From assembly GCA_964630925.1 (NCBI GenBank), contig CAZVZK010000054.1, forward strand, positions 1 through 62,083: DNA of 62,083 nt, given 5' to 3'. Both the position numbers and the translations under genes were made by a program. Under the pieces are notes generated by a model that saw only the letters and a list, made by a program, of their open reading frames with translations, was not told the origin of the DNA and made no database searches. Shown one piece after another: positions 26,123 to 34,791 of this stretch. The DNA is from RGDT01 sp964630925. Lineage in GTDB: Bacteria > Planctomycetota > Planctomycetia > Gemmatales > Gemmataceae. How positions within the stretch are numbered: position 1 is the first letter of the stretch; each line of letters begins with the position of its first letter.

Positions 26123-26521
26123 TCAGTCGTCGCTGCCCTTGTAGATGCCGAACGTCGGCGAGCCGTCCAGCAGGTCCGGCAGTTTGCCCACCAGCTTCTT
26201 CGTGTGCTCGGCGTTGAGGTGGGCCGCCAGGTCGGCGGGCGACTTCCAGCGCTCGTAGAAGATGAACTTCGTCTTGTCGCCGATGTCCTGGCTCATCTCG
26301 TAGGTGATGCAGCCCTTCTCCTTGCGCGTCGCCGCGATGCACGGCTTCGCCGCCTCGATCAACGCCCCCTCCTCGCCCTTCTTCACCTGGAACGTCACGA
26401 CCAGCGTGAACGGCCCCCTCACCCCGGCCTTCTTGAGTTTGGTGATGAGCTCGTGCTCCTTCTCGTCGGCGGCGGAGGCGCTGGCGGCGAACAGGAGGGC
26501 GAGGACGGCGAGGCGCGGCAT
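26123..26521 (-). CDS. Secreted antibiotic-biosynthesis-monooxygenase (ABM) domain protein
   Basis: 132 aa with signal peptide MPRLAVLALLFAASASA. Residues ~37-125 fit the ABM dimeric alpha/beta-barrel fold: FTLVVTFQVKKGEEGALIEA, then the CITYEMSQDIGDKTKFIFYERW segment and a HLNAEHTKKL helix. Cytoplasmic relatives are cofactor-free quinol monooxygenases (YgiN) or heme-degrading enzymes; an exported version is less common but seen in planctomycetes. The start has GGAG 7 nt upstream. It lies between the amidase and PQQ-propeller genes on the same strand and is probably in one transcript. Confidence 0.85.
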   Translation of the reverse strand: MPRLAVLALLFAASASAADEKEHELITKLKKAGVRGPFTLVVTFQVKKGEEGALIEAAKPCIAATRKEKGCITYEMSQDIGDKTKFIFYERWKSPADLAAHLNAEHTKKLVGKLPDLLDGSPTFGIYKGSDD

Positions 26522-26579
26522 CGGGGGACTCCGGGGAGAGGTGGGGCTTCGTATGGTGTACGGAGGCCGCCGCGCCGCG

Positions 26580-28154
26580 TCACGCCTTCAGGTCCACCGT
26601 CGGCAGGAAGCGCGGCGCGATGCGCGCCTTCGTCTCCTGCTCGAACGCAAAGGCATAGCCGAGCAACTTGCCCTCCGTCCACGGCCTGCCGATGAAGGCG
26701 AGGCCGAGCGGCAGGCCGAAGGTGTGGCCCATCGGCACGGTGATGCTCGGGTAGCCGGCCACCGCCGGGGCCGTCGAGGCGCCGCCGGCGCCGCGGTCGC
26801 CGCACAGGAGGTCGATCACGCAGGCCGGCCCGCCCGCCGGGCCGACCAGGGCGTCCAACTTGTGCCTGTCCATGACGGCGTCGATGCCCTCGGTACGCAT
26901 CATCCGCCGGCAGCGGGCCAGCGCCTCCAGGTACTCGTAACTGTCGAGGCCGCCCTTCAGCTCCGACTTGATCATCTGGTCCTGGCCGAAGTACGGCATC
27001 TCCTTCGCCTTCTCGCGCTCGTTGAAGGCGATCACGTCCTTGAGGGACCGCACCGGCGCCTTCGGCCCCAACCGGGCGAAGTACGCCGCCAGGCCGGCCT
27101 TGAACTCGTACTGCATGACCGTCGTCTCGGGCGTGCCGACATCACTCAGGTTTGGGATCTCAACGCCCTCGATCATCTCCGCCCCCAGCTTCTTCAACAC
27201 CAGCAGCGCCTTCTCGGCGACGGCGTCGGCCGCGTCGTGGCTGCCGAACAGGTTGCGGGCCACGCCGACCCGCGCCCCCTTGAGCGCCTTGGGGTTGAGG
27301 AACTTCGTGTAGTCGGCGTGGGCCACCCGGCCCTTGAGGACGGGCGCGTCTTCGGCGTCGGTGCAGGCCAGGACGCCGAGGAGGATCGCCGCGTCGCGGA
27401 CGGTGCGTGTCATCGGTCCGGCGGTGTCCTGAGAGCGCGAGATGGGGATGATGCCCGTGCGCGCGATGAGGCCGACGGTCGGCTTGAGGCCGACGATGCC
27501 GTTGCAGGAGGACGGGGACATGATGGAGCCGTCGGTCTCGGTGCCGACGGCGAGGGGGCACAGCCCGGCGGCGACGGCGACGCCGGAGCCGGAGGAGGAG
27601 CCGCTGGCGGTGCGGCCGAGGGCGTAGGGGTTGCGGGTGAGGCCGCCCCGCGCGCTCCATCCGCTGGAGGAGTAGGAGGAGCGGAAGTTGGCCCACTCGC
27701 TGAGGTTGGTCTTGCCGAGGATGACGGCCCCGGCCTGACGGAGGCGTTTGACGAGCGGGGCGTCGGCGGGCGGCCTGGCGGTGAGGAGGGCGAGCGACCC
27801 GGCGGTGGTGAGCATCCTGTCGGCGGTGTCGATGTTGTCCTTGAGGAGGACGGGGATCCCGTGGAGGGGCCCGCGTGGCCCCTTGGCCTTGCGTTCCTTA
27901 TCCATCTCGTCCGCGATGGCGAGGGCGTCGGGGTTGACCTCGATGACGCTGCGGAGGGCGGGCCCCTTGCGGTCGATGGCCTCGATGCGTTCCAGGCACT
28001 TCTCGGCGAGGGCGCGGGCGGCCGTCTCGCCGGACTTCATGGCGTCCTGGAGGGAGGAGACGGTGGCGTCGGCGAGATCCGCGTGCTTGTCCGCGGCGGC
28101 CATCGCGGCGAGGGCGGCGGCGGAGGCGAGGAGGTCACGGCGGCTGGGGGGCAT
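26580..28154 (-). CDS. Amidase-signature family hydrolase with N-terminal export signal
   Basis: 524 aa from ATG 28154 (AGGAG 6 nt upstream). N-terminus MPPSRRDLLASAAALAAMAAA is a Tat-like signal (SRRDLL). Amidase signature residues are complete: Lys105 in PVLLKDNIDT, the cis-Ser in the Ser/Gly-rich loop GSSSGSGVAVAAG (185-197), and nucleophile Ser210 in GTETDGSIMSPSS. The enzyme class hydrolyses amide bonds; the substrate is unknown. Export is typical of planctomycete members often annotated Glu-tRNA(Gln) amidotransferase subunit A-like, but the signal excludes a GatA role. A paralogue lies at 31409-32722. Confidence 0.9.
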   Translation of the reverse strand: MPPSRRDLLASAAALAAMAAADKHADLADATVSSLQDAMKSGETAARALAEKCLERIEAIDRKGPALRSVIEVNPDALAIADEMDKERKAKGPRGPLHGIPVLLKDNIDTADRMLTTAGSLALLTARPPADAPLVKRLRQAGAVILGKTNLSEWANFRSSYSSSGWSARGGLTRNPYALGRTASGSSSGSGVAVAAGLCPLAVGTETDGSIMSPSSCNGIVGLKPTVGLIARTGIIPISRSQDTAGPMTRTVRDAAILLGVLACTDAEDAPVLKGRVAHADYTKFLNPKALKGARVGVARNLFGSHDAADAVAEKALLVLKKLGAEMIEGVEIPNLSDVGTPETTVMQYEFKAGLAAYFARLGPKAPVRSLKDVIAFNEREKAKEMPYFGQDQMIKSELKGGLDSYEYLEALARCRRMMRTEGIDAVMDRHKLDALVGPAGGPACVIDLLCGDRGAGGASTAPAVAGYPSITVPMGHTFGLPLGLAFIGRPWTEGKLLGYAFAFEQETKARIAPRFLPTVDLKA

Positions 28155-28226
28155 GGCGGCTCCTGGCTGTTGTCGTGGCGGCAGGCGGGACTGTTGTCGC
28201 GCGACAGGGAGGCCGGCCGCCACGAT

Positions 28227-28320
28227 TCACTCCGGCACCTTCGGCGGCATCGGCACGCCGCCGTCCAGCGGGCGTCCCCGACCGCTTGATTTCATCCCTC
28301 ATCCCTCATCCCTCATCCCT
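28227..28320. repeat. Tandem CATCCCT repeat (x4) beside a 22-codon coding remnant
   Basis: Four perfect copies of CATCCCT run 28293-28320 and supply the stop codon of the site-2 protease gene (TGA in 28306-28308). Next to it on the minus strand, 28295-28227 reads MKSSGRGRPLDGGVPMPPKV then PE and a stop, with coding-like G/C third positions. It is either a tiny gene or the tail of a lost one. Confidence 0.55.
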
Positions 28321-29271
28321 ACTCTCGGGGGCGAGGCCGACGCCGGGGCGGTAGGCGTGCCAGCGGTCAACGTGGTGCGTCTCGCCGCAGGCGATGCACC
28401 GCGTCTGCAGGTACCACATGCCGCAGGCCGGGCACATGCCGCGGCTGTCGAAGGTGTCGAAGTACTGGCCGCACTCGTCGCAGCGCCAGAACAGGCCCTT
28501 GGGGGGGGCGGCGAAGCACGCCGGGCAGGCGCAATCGCCGTGGCGGGGCAGGCGCTCCATGTGCAGGGCGTGCTTGGACATCTGGAAGGCCGCCGCCGAG
28601 TGCATCGTCACGAATAGGGCGATGAAGGACAGCATGGTGCTGCCGAACATGGCCTCCGACCCCTGGCGGATGGAGCCGGGCAGGAGCAGCAGCGAGGCGA
28701 AGAACAGCAGGGCGCCGAAGATGAGGCCGACGAGGGAGGCGGCCTGGAGGGCGGCCCAGCGGCCCATCGAGAACCACAACGAGGCGTGCAGGATCTGCCC
28801 GCCGTCGAGCGGGAAGATGGGCAGCATGTTGAAGACGAACATGACGACGTTGGCGACGGCCATGCGCCCGAAGAAGATGCTGAGGTCGGGCCACGCCGAG
28901 GCGGGGAAGAGGAGGTAGAGCAGGCCGAAGGGGAGGATGAGGACGAGGTTGACGAGGGGGCCGGCGGCGATGCTCCACAGGACGGCGCCGGGCCTGGGCG
29001 GGGGGGCGACGTAAGCGATGCCGCCGAGCGGCCAGAGGATGATGTCCTTGGCGGTGCCGCCGACGGAGCGGCAGGCGAGGGCGTGGCCGAACTCGTGGGC
29101 GAGGACGATGGCGAAGAGGGCGAGGACCTCGATGAGCCTCCAGACGGGGGGCCGGGATGCGTGGGACATGCCGACGTGGAGGAGGACGGCGGCGAACCAC
29201 AGCCAGTGGAGGTGGACGTCGATGCCGGCCAGGCGGAACAACTTGAAGGAGCCGCGGAGGTGTTGCTGCAT
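28306..29271 (-). CDS. Site-2 protease (M50) with C-terminal double zinc ribbon
   Basis: 321 aa from ATG 29271 (GAGG 5 nt upstream). An intramembrane metalloprotease: HEFGH zinc motif (59-63) in the helix IVLAHEFGHALACRSVGG, GIAYVAPPPRPG, and the third ligand Asp156 in NMLPIFPLDGG. Five to six hydrophobic helices are visible. After the last helix the chain carries four Cys pairs (CPAC, CDEC, CPAC, CIAC) within ~60 residues, forming two zinc ribbons. Classic S2P proteins have PDZ or CBS domains instead. The ribbons may recognise a partner or substrate. The sigma factor gene begins 121 bp away on the opposite strand, but a link is speculative. Confidence 0.9.
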   Translation of the reverse strand: MQQHLRGSFKLFRLAGIDVHLHWLWFAAVLLHVGMSHASRPPVWRLIEVLALFAIVLAHEFGHALACRSVGGTAKDIILWPLGGIAYVAPPPRPGAVLWSIAAGPLVNLVLILPFGLLYLLFPASAWPDLSIFFGRMAVANVVMFVFNMLPIFPLDGGQILHASLWFSMGRWAALQAASLVGLIFGALLFFASLLLLPGSIRQGSEAMFGSTMLSFIALFVTMHSAAAFQMSKHALHMERLPRHGDCACPACFAAPPKGLFWRCDECGQYFDTFDSRGMCPACGMWYLQTRCIACGETHHVDRWHAYRPGVGLAPESRDEG

Positions 29272-29392
29272 GAGGGCCTCAGGCGGGCGCGGAGGGGGCA
29301 GACGCTCCCGCCCCCACTGGAAATAATACGCTGACGGAGGCGGCGTGGTAATGTTTCGCCCTGCCGCCCGTACAGTGCCCGGAGGCCCGGCC

Positions 29393-29962
29393 ATGTCCAG
29401 CGGCGATCCGCACCACCTGGGGCCGCTCCTCGCCCGCGTGATGGCCGGGGAGAGGGCCGCCCTGAACGAGCTGTTCACCCGGCTGCGCCCGTACCTGCAC
29501 TCACTTGTCCGGCAGCAGCTGGGCGACGGGCACGCGGCGGCGTCGGACGTCGTGCAGTCGGGGCTGCGGCGGATGAACGAGAACATGGACGCGCTGCTGG
29601 CCGAGGGGCCGACCGTGCCGCACCTGCTGGCGTGGATCAAGCGCATCGTCCGCAACCGGGCCATCGACGAGCTGCGGAAGAAGAAGCCGGGCGGGTTCTC
29701 TGACCCGGACGAGCAGCTGCCGGCGATCCCCGACCGGGTGTCTCCGGACGAGGCCGCGGAGCGCGACGGGCGGGCGATGGCGGTGATGGCGGCGCTGGCG
29801 GGGCTGCCGGATCGGCAGCGGCAGGTGGTGGAATTGCATTACTTCGACAGGCTGCGCGACGAGGAGATCAGCGCGCGGCTGGGCGGGAGCGTGGCGGCGA
29901 TCCGCGTGTTACGGTGCCGGGCGCTGAAGGCACTGCGGAAGCATCTGGAGCCGGGACTATGA
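29393..29962 (+). CDS. ECF-type RNA polymerase sigma factor
   Basis: 189 aa from ATG 29393 (GGAGG 7 nt upstream; an earlier ATG at 29351 is less well supported). Region 2 (LLARVMAGERAALNELFTRL..SDVVQSGLRRMNENM, WIKRIVRNRAIDELRKKK) and region 4 (LAGLPDRQRQVVELHYFDRL..EEISARLGGSVAAIRVLRCRALKALRKHL) are both present, separated by a short Pro/Asp-rich linker. This is the short ECF group common in planctomycetes. Its stop overlaps the start of the DUF4384 gene (ATGA), so the two are translationally coupled, as sigma/regulator pairs often are. No anti-sigma domain is evident next door. Confidence 0.9.
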   Translation: MSSGDPHHLGPLLARVMAGERAALNELFTRLRPYLHSLVRQQLGDGHAAASDVVQSGLRRMNENMDALLAEGPTVPHLLAWIKRIVRNRAIDELRKKKPGGFSDPDEQLPAIPDRVSPDEAAERDGRAMAVMAALAGLPDRQRQVVELHYFDRLRDEEISARLGGSVAAIRVLRCRALKALRKHLEPGL

Positions 29963-30672
29963 ACCCTCGTGAAGACCTGGAGCGCTGGGGCGAGCCGCCG
30001 GCGAGCGAGGCCGAGCTGGCCCTGGCGGCGGAATTGTCGGACTTCCTGTCGCGGGCGGCCCCGGTGCCGCCTCCGGCGCTGGCCGGCGAGGCGCGGGCCA
30101 GCCGGGCGCTGGAGGAGATGGTGCTGACGGTGCTTTCGCACTGCGGGCCGAGCAACACGCCCGGGCCCGGCGGGCCGGGCGAGGCTCCGCCGGAGTTGCG
30201 CCTGGCGCTGGAGCGTCTGGCGGGCGGGGCGTACGTGCCGCTGGGGTGGACGCACCCGCGGGCGGCGCTGCGCGACCTGCGGCGCGTGCCGGAGGGGGCG
30301 GACAGGGTGACGCTGCGTACCGGCGACCGGGTGCGTCTGCTGGTGGAGTGCGGGCGGGCGGGGTACCTGACGGTGTTCAACGTGGGGCCGTCGGGGACGC
30401 TGAACGTGCTGTGGCCGACGAGCCTGGACCGGCCGACGCGGCAGGAGGCGGGGGTGCCGCTGCTGGTGGCGGACATCGAGGTGACGCCGCCGGCGGGCCT
30501 GGAACGCGTGTACGCGGTGTGGAGCGCGCGGCCCCTGGAGAGGGCGCAGCTGGCGGACCTGTCGCGTCCGAAGATGGCGCTGCGCGACATGGTGCGTGTG
30601 CAGGCGGCGGTGGACGCGCTGCGTCCGGAGGAGTGGCACGCGGCGGTGCTGGAGATGACGCACGACGGGTGA
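29959..30672 (+). CDS. DUF4384-containing protein coupled to the ECF sigma factor
   Basis: 237 aa starting at ATG 29959 within the sigma factor's stop. The N-terminal ~75 residues are helical and acidic. Residues ~110-215 match DUF4384: VTLRTGDRVRLLVECGRAGY, then LTVFNVGPSGTLNVLWPTSL and a final VYAVWSARPLE strand. No transmembrane helix or signal is seen, so a cytoplasmic protein is likely. DUF4384 often occurs with kinases, caspases or secreted signalling proteins. The overlap with a sigma gene suggests regulation of that factor, an inference from arrangement only. Confidence 0.82.
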   Translation: MNPREDLERWGEPPASEAELALAAELSDFLSRAAPVPPPALAGEARASRALEEMVLTVLSHCGPSNTPGPGGPGEAPPELRLALERLAGGAYVPLGWTHPRAALRDLRRVPEGADRVTLRTGDRVRLLVECGRAGYLTVFNVGPSGTLNVLWPTSLDRPTRQEAGVPLLVADIEVTPPAGLERVYAVWSARPLERAQLADLSRPKMALRDMVRVQAAVDALRPEEWHAAVLEMTHDG

Positions 30673-30684
30673 GGGCCACAACCA

Positions 30685-30756
30685 CCCCGGGCTCGCAAAG
30701 CCTCGGCCGGGGCAACAGCCAACAGCCGTCGCCGAGGCGGCTCCAACAGCCCACAG
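30685..30756. repeat. Structured intergenic repeat, copy A
   Basis: Stem 30685-30692 with 30705-30712 (one mismatch) closes a 12-nt loop TCGCAAAGCCTC; it is followed by a 30-nt tail (30727-30756) matching copy B at 27 of 30 positions. The loop is identical to that of copy B at 49148-49159, while paired bases differ in compensating ways. Confidence 0.75.
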
Positions 30757-30837
30757 CTAGGCGCGGGTTGCGGGGCGGGGCCTTGTCTGTCCCTAGCCTT
30801 TGGATTGACGCCATCCTGGTCAACGCCCGGATTGTCC

Positions 30838-30866
30838 TTGACAGGCGGGTGCGCGCGGTGTGAGAT
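30838..30866 (+). promoter_or_regulatory. Possible sigma70-type promoter before the ankyrin gene
   Basis: A perfect TTGACA (30838-30843) is followed after 17 nt by TGAGAT (30861-30866), a weak -10. A start about 7 nt further would give a ~30-nt leader to the ATG at 30902. The weak -10 and the lack of other promoter data keep confidence low. Confidence 0.3.
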
Positions 30867-30901
30867 GGCCTGCGCGGCGGAATCCCGACGAGCCCGAAAT
30901 C

Positions 30902-31405
30902 ATGGTTCACCCCAACGAGGCGTTGCTTACGGCCGCGTCCGACGGCGATCTTCGCGGTGTCGGACGTGCTCTCGCCGACGGAGCGGCCGTGGACGCGGTC
31001 AACAGTTTCGGATCGACTGCCCTCATTTGTGCGGCAACCGCCGGACGTGTCGATGTCGTCAAACTGGTACTCGCCCACGGCCCGAACCTGGAACACCGCG
31101 AAGGTTGGGGGCTTTCCGCTCTCCTCCAGGCGGTGAGCTGGGAACATCCCGTTGTCGTTGCGATGCTGCTTGACGCCGGCGCACAAATTGATGGCACGAT
31201 GGATGATGGCACCACACCCTTGATGATCGCTGCCGCCCGAGGGAACTTGCCCATTACCCGCTTGCTGGTTGAACGTGGGGCCGCTCCAGACCGGCGTGAT
31301 TCGCGTGGGTGGAATGCGTGGGTTTGGGCGACGGACAAAGGTAAGGACGAAATAGCCGGGTTCTTGGCCAGAGCCGGGGCACTGCCCGAGTTTCCCTGCG
31401 GATGA
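30902..31405 (+). CDS. Ankyrin repeat protein
   Basis: 167 aa from ATG 30902; a GTG at 30860 in frame would add 14 residues and cannot be excluded because no clear Shine-Dalgarno precedes either. Four to five ankyrin repeats fill the protein: NEALLTAASDGDLRGVGRAL, STALICAATAGRVDVVKLVL, SALLQAVSWEHPVVVAMLL, TTPLMIAAARGNLPITRLLV and a degenerate last unit WNAWVWATDKGKDEIAGFL. It probably mediates protein-protein contacts. Codon third positions are less GC-biased than in its neighbours, and it stands alone, flanked by the structured repeat, which hints at recent acquisition. Confidence 0.85.
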   Translation: MVHPNEALLTAASDGDLRGVGRALADGAAVDAVNSFGSTALICAATAGRVDVVKLVLAHGPNLEHREGWGLSALLQAVSWEHPVVVAMLLDAGAQIDGTMDDGTTPLMIAAARGNLPITRLLVERGAAPDRRDSRGWNAWVWATDKGKDEIAGFLARAGALPEFPCG

Positions 31406-31408
31406 GCC

Positions 31409-32722
31409 TCACCCCAGCGGGGCGCGGCGGCGGTGCCAGGGCGTCTGACGCTCGTAGGCCGACGCCAGCGCCAGCAGCGTGCCCTCCTTCATCGGGCCGG
31501 CCACGAGCTGCACGCCCACCGGCAGGCCCGCCCTCGTGAAGCCGCACGGCACCGACAGGCCCGGCCAGCCGAAGTGGTTGAATAACGCCAGGTGCCGGCC
31601 CGCCGAGCCGGGGGCGCGGCCCATTCGCGCCTCGCGGATCTCGTGCGCCGGGTGCGAAACCGTCGGCGTCACCAGGACGCCGATGTCCGCGAACACCTTC
31701 TCCGTCGCCGCGGCCCGGAACTCCTTCTGCGTCTGCTTCGGCTCGGGGGACGAGCGCGGTAGCTCGACGTCCTCGACGCCCTTCGTCAGGCCGGCGAGCG
31801 TCTTCAGTGCTGCCTCGACGAGCGTCTGCGTCTCGGGGTGCAGGCCGTTGAAGTGGCCCCTCGGCCTGCCGAGGCGCAGGCCGGCGACGGCGGCCGCGAT
31901 GGCCTTGACGTAATCGTCCACGGGGGCGTCGATGCAGTGGGTGTCCTTCGGGTCGTGGCCGGCGATGGCCTGGAGGACGAGGGCGCAGTCGAGGGCGGTG
32001 CGGGCGAGGGGGCCGACGCAGTCGAGGTTGGAGACGAGGGGGAGGACGCCGCGCAGACTGACGCGGCCGTGGGTGGGCTTGAGGCCGGCCAGGCCGCAGC
32101 AGGCGGCGGGGTGGCGGACGGAGCCGCCGGTGTCGGTGCCGAGGGCGGCGAGGCACATGCCGGCGGCGACGGCGGCGGCGGAGCCGCCGGACGAGCCGCC
32201 GGCGATGCGGTCCGGCGCCCACGGGTTGCCGACGGGCCCGGTGAACGGGTTGACGGAGTCGTAGCCGATGGCGTGGGCGTTCATGCTCAGCTTGCCGACG
32301 AACACGGCCCCGGCCTCGCGCAGGCGGCGGACGCAGTCGGCGTCGGCGGTTGGCATGCGGGTGCGGAGCTTGAAGTCGCCGCTGGTGGTGCGGAGGCCGG
32401 CGGTGTCGAGGTTGTCCTTGAGGCCGATGGGCAGGCCGTGCAGGGGGCCGCGGAGGCGCCCGGCGCGGATCTCCTTCTCGGCGGCGCGGGCGTCGGCGAG
32501 GGCCTGGGTGCCGGTGACGGTGACGAAGGCGTTGAGGCGTCCGTCGTGGCGTTCGATGCGGGCCAGGCAGGCGCGGGTCAGCTCGACGGGGGACAGGCGG
32601 CCGGTGCGGACGAGGTGGCCGGCGTCGGCGAGGGTGAGGTCGGCGGGGTCGGAGGAGGGGGGCGCGGCGGCGCGGGCGGCCGCGGCGGCGAGGGCGGCGA
32701 GGAAGGCGCGGCGGGTGAACAT
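31409..32722 (-). CDS. Amidase-signature family hydrolase, Tat-exported
   Basis: 437 aa from ATG 32722. Tat-like signal MFTRRAFLAALAAAAARAAA. Catalytic residues complete: Lys102 in PIGLKDNLDT, cis-Ser in GGSSGGSAAAVAAG (175-188), nucleophile Ser201 in GTDTGGSVRHPAA. It shares overall layout with the amidase at 26580-28154 but has a canonical GGSSGGS loop and is shorter, so the two are distant paralogues. It converges with the ankyrin gene (3-bp gap) and its promoter faces the cytochrome gene end. Substrate unknown. Confidence 0.9.
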   Translation of the reverse strand: MFTRRAFLAALAAAAARAAAPPSSDPADLTLADAGHLVRTGRLSPVELTRACLARIERHDGRLNAFVTVTGTQALADARAAEKEIRAGRLRGPLHGLPIGLKDNLDTAGLRTTSGDFKLRTRMPTADADCVRRLREAGAVFVGKLSMNAHAIGYDSVNPFTGPVGNPWAPDRIAGGSSGGSAAAVAAGMCLAALGTDTGGSVRHPAACCGLAGLKPTHGRVSLRGVLPLVSNLDCVGPLARTALDCALVLQAIAGHDPKDTHCIDAPVDDYVKAIAAAVAGLRLGRPRGHFNGLHPETQTLVEAALKTLAGLTKGVEDVELPRSSPEPKQTQKEFRAAATEKVFADIGVLVTPTVSHPAHEIREARMGRAPGSAGRHLALFNHFGWPGLSVPCGFTRAGLPVGVQLVAGPMKEGTLLALASAYERQTPWHRRRAPLG

Positions 32723-32847
32723 GGGTGGGCCCTCGGGGCGTGCCGGCATTGTGCGGGCCGGCACGCCCGAGGGCCACAGGAATCGCCGTCACTCGCATGG
32801 GCAGGCCACGCCGATCCGATGCCCCCCCGCCGCACCCTCGCACGCGG

Positions 32848-34791
32848 TTACCCGCCGGCGACGGCCCGCTTGAACCACTCCTCGTACTCCCCGAGTTTGG
32901 CGGGCCGGAGCTTGCGGAGGACCGACATCTCTTTCCGTGCCTCAGCGGACTTCCCCTGAGCCACCAGCGTCCTGCACAGCAGGAAGCGATAGGCCGTGGA
33001 GCCCGGCGCCAGCTCGACACACGCCCGGGCCTCCGCCTCCGCGGCGGCCGCGTCCCCGGTGTGGAGGAGGACCGCCGCCAGCCCCAGCCTCCGGGTGTGT
33101 TGATGCGGGTATGCCCGGGCCAGGCGGCGGAAATACGTCAACGCCTCTTGTGGCCGGGCCTCCAGCAGGGCCCCCATCCCCATGAGGGCGTGCGCGTTGT
33201 TCGGCTCGCGTGTCAGGACGTGGGTGAAGCAGCGTTGGGCCGCCGCGTCGTCACCAAGGGCACGGTGCAGCACCCCGCGCCCCAGCCACGCCGGCACATC
33301 CCTGGCATCTCGCGCCGCCGCCGCCTCCAGACGCCCCAGCGCGACGCGGAGCCCGACGGCGACCCGGGGGGCCAGCTCCTCCCGCCGGCCCAGCCCGACG
33401 GCCTCTGCCACGGCCACCCCGGAATCCCTCTCCATACCCGGATCGCCCTCGGGGAATCGGGCCGCGAAGAAACTCCGGAGGCTCATCGGGCCGTCGGAGG
33501 CCCCCGGCGGGATCGGGCGTGAAGGGGCAGGGGGCCGCCGCGGCACGCGGTGGTCGTGGAGGGCCATGTGGGCCACGTCCTTGGCCTCCCGCGACGGCAT
33601 GTGGCACTCGACGCAGCTGTCATTCGGGACACGCTTCACGCGCGCGGGTGTGGGGAGGGAGCATTGCTTCTTGCCGGGGCCGTCGTGGCAGCGGCCGCAG
33701 CGCTCGCGGAAGAAGGCCACGCGCCCGGCGGGCTCGGGCTTTGAGTGGGGGTCGTGGCAGGAGATGCAGCCGAGCCGGCCCTCCGTACCCCGGAAGCACC
33801 CGCTCTCCTGCATCTCCTCGGCGTGGCTGACGAGCTTGGCCCCCTCGCCGTCCGGCGGCAGCACGAACACGTTGATGAAGCGCTCGAGGGGCAGGCCCGG
33901 CCGGAAGTCCATGATGTCACGCCCCGCGCTCACGACACGCAACGCCCCCTGGAGGTGGCACTGCTGGCAGACGGCGTCGCGCAGGGGCGGGGCCAGACGC
34001 GCCGGGTTGACCGTGGCCGTGTCGTGGGGCGCCTCCAGCGGGACGCCCGCCTCGCGCTCGCTCACGTGCAGCCCCCCCGGCCCGTGGCAACGCTCGCACC
34101 CGATCGCGTGGTGGGTGAACACGCCGGGCGCGAATTTCCCGTCGGAGAATCCGGGGGCCACCTTCAGCCCGTCGGCGTGGCACTGGAGGCAGGGGGTCGT
34201 GATGTGCCGCCCGTGCGCCAATTCCTCCCTGAATCCCGGTGACAGCCCCCAGGTGCCATTCCGCGTGTAATGCGTGATCGGGGTCTCGAAGACGAAGCCG
34301 TCGCGCTCGTCGAGGTAGGAGAAGGTGTGTGTCCCCGACCCGACGACGTACTTCGCCTCCATGATTTGCTCGTACAACTTCTCCTCGCCGTCAAAGGCGG
34401 CGATGTGGTGAAACGTCTCCCCCCCCTTCTGGGAGAGCCACATCCGTCGGCCCAGCGCCTCGAACGGCGAGGCCGGCGGCGGGGGCTGGGTGGCGGACGC
34501 CTTTGCGATCGGGGACAGGGAGCGGCCCATGGGGTGCCGTGCGAAGGCCTCCGCGATCTCGACGTGGCAGGCCCGGCAGGCGGCGGCCCCCACGTAGGGG
34601 ACATCCGGGTGGATGTTCCGGTACGGCCCTTTGTAGGCCAGCCTCGGGTCGGGGTTGGCTTCGGCCGGTGGGGCCGGGCCGTTGGACGGGCGCCACCAGG
34701 CCCAGAGGGAGGCCAGCGCGGCCACGGCCGCGACGGCCAGGAGCCAGGCCGCACGGCCCGGCCCCCACCCTCTGCCCGCCTCTTCCGACAT
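32848..34791 (-). CDS. Multiheme cytochrome c (seven CxxCH) with TPR tail
   Basis: 647 aa from ATG 34791 (GAGG 8 nt upstream). A single N-terminal transmembrane helix (AAWLLAVAAVAALASLWAWW) places it outside the cytoplasmic membrane. Seven heme c sites follow: CRACH, CLQCH, CERCH, CQQCH, CISCH, CGRCH, CVECH, the first in the PYVGAAACRACH context typical of cytochrome c554-like planctomycete proteins. After about residue 440 come TPR units (RGVLHRALGDDAAAQRCFTH, NNAHALMGMGALLEARPQ, GDAAAAEAEARACVEL). Electron transfer is inferred from the hemes; partner and reaction are unknown. A strong hairpin lies in its 5' leader (34823-34851). Confidence 0.9.
   Translation of the reverse strand: MSEEAGRGWGPGRAAWLLAVAAVAALASLWAWWRPSNGPAPPAEANPDPRLAYKGPYRNIHPDVPYVGAAACRACHVEIAEAFARHPMGRSLSPIAKASATQPPPPASPFEALGRRMWLSQKGGETFHHIAAFDGEEKLYEQIMEAKYVVGSGTHTFSYLDERDGFVFETPITHYTRNGTWGLSPGFREELAHGRHITTPCLQCHADGLKVAPGFSDGKFAPGVFTHHAIGCERCHGPGGLHVSEREAGVPLEAPHDTATVNPARLAPPLRDAVCQQCHLQGALRVVSAGRDIMDFRPGLPLERFINVFVLPPDGEGAKLVSHAEEMQESGCFRGTEGRLGCISCHDPHSKPEPAGRVAFFRERCGRCHDGPGKKQCSLPTPARVKRVPNDSCVECHMPSREAKDVAHMALHDHRVPRRPPAPSRPIPPGASDGPMSLRSFFAARFPEGDPGMERDSGVAVAEAVGLGRREELAPRVAVGLRVALGRLEAAAARDARDVPAWLGRGVLHRALGDDAAAQRCFTHVLTREPNNAHALMGMGALLEARPQEALTYFRRLARAYPHQHTRRLGLAAVLLHTGDAAAAEAEARACVELAPGSTAYRFLLCRTLVAQGKSAEARKEMSVLRKLRPAKLGEYEEWFKRAVAGG

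Noticed and set aside
28293..28320. CATCCCT tandem copies considered as a CRISPR-like array
   Set aside because: Units are 7 nt and contiguous with no spacers; it is a simple tandem repeat.
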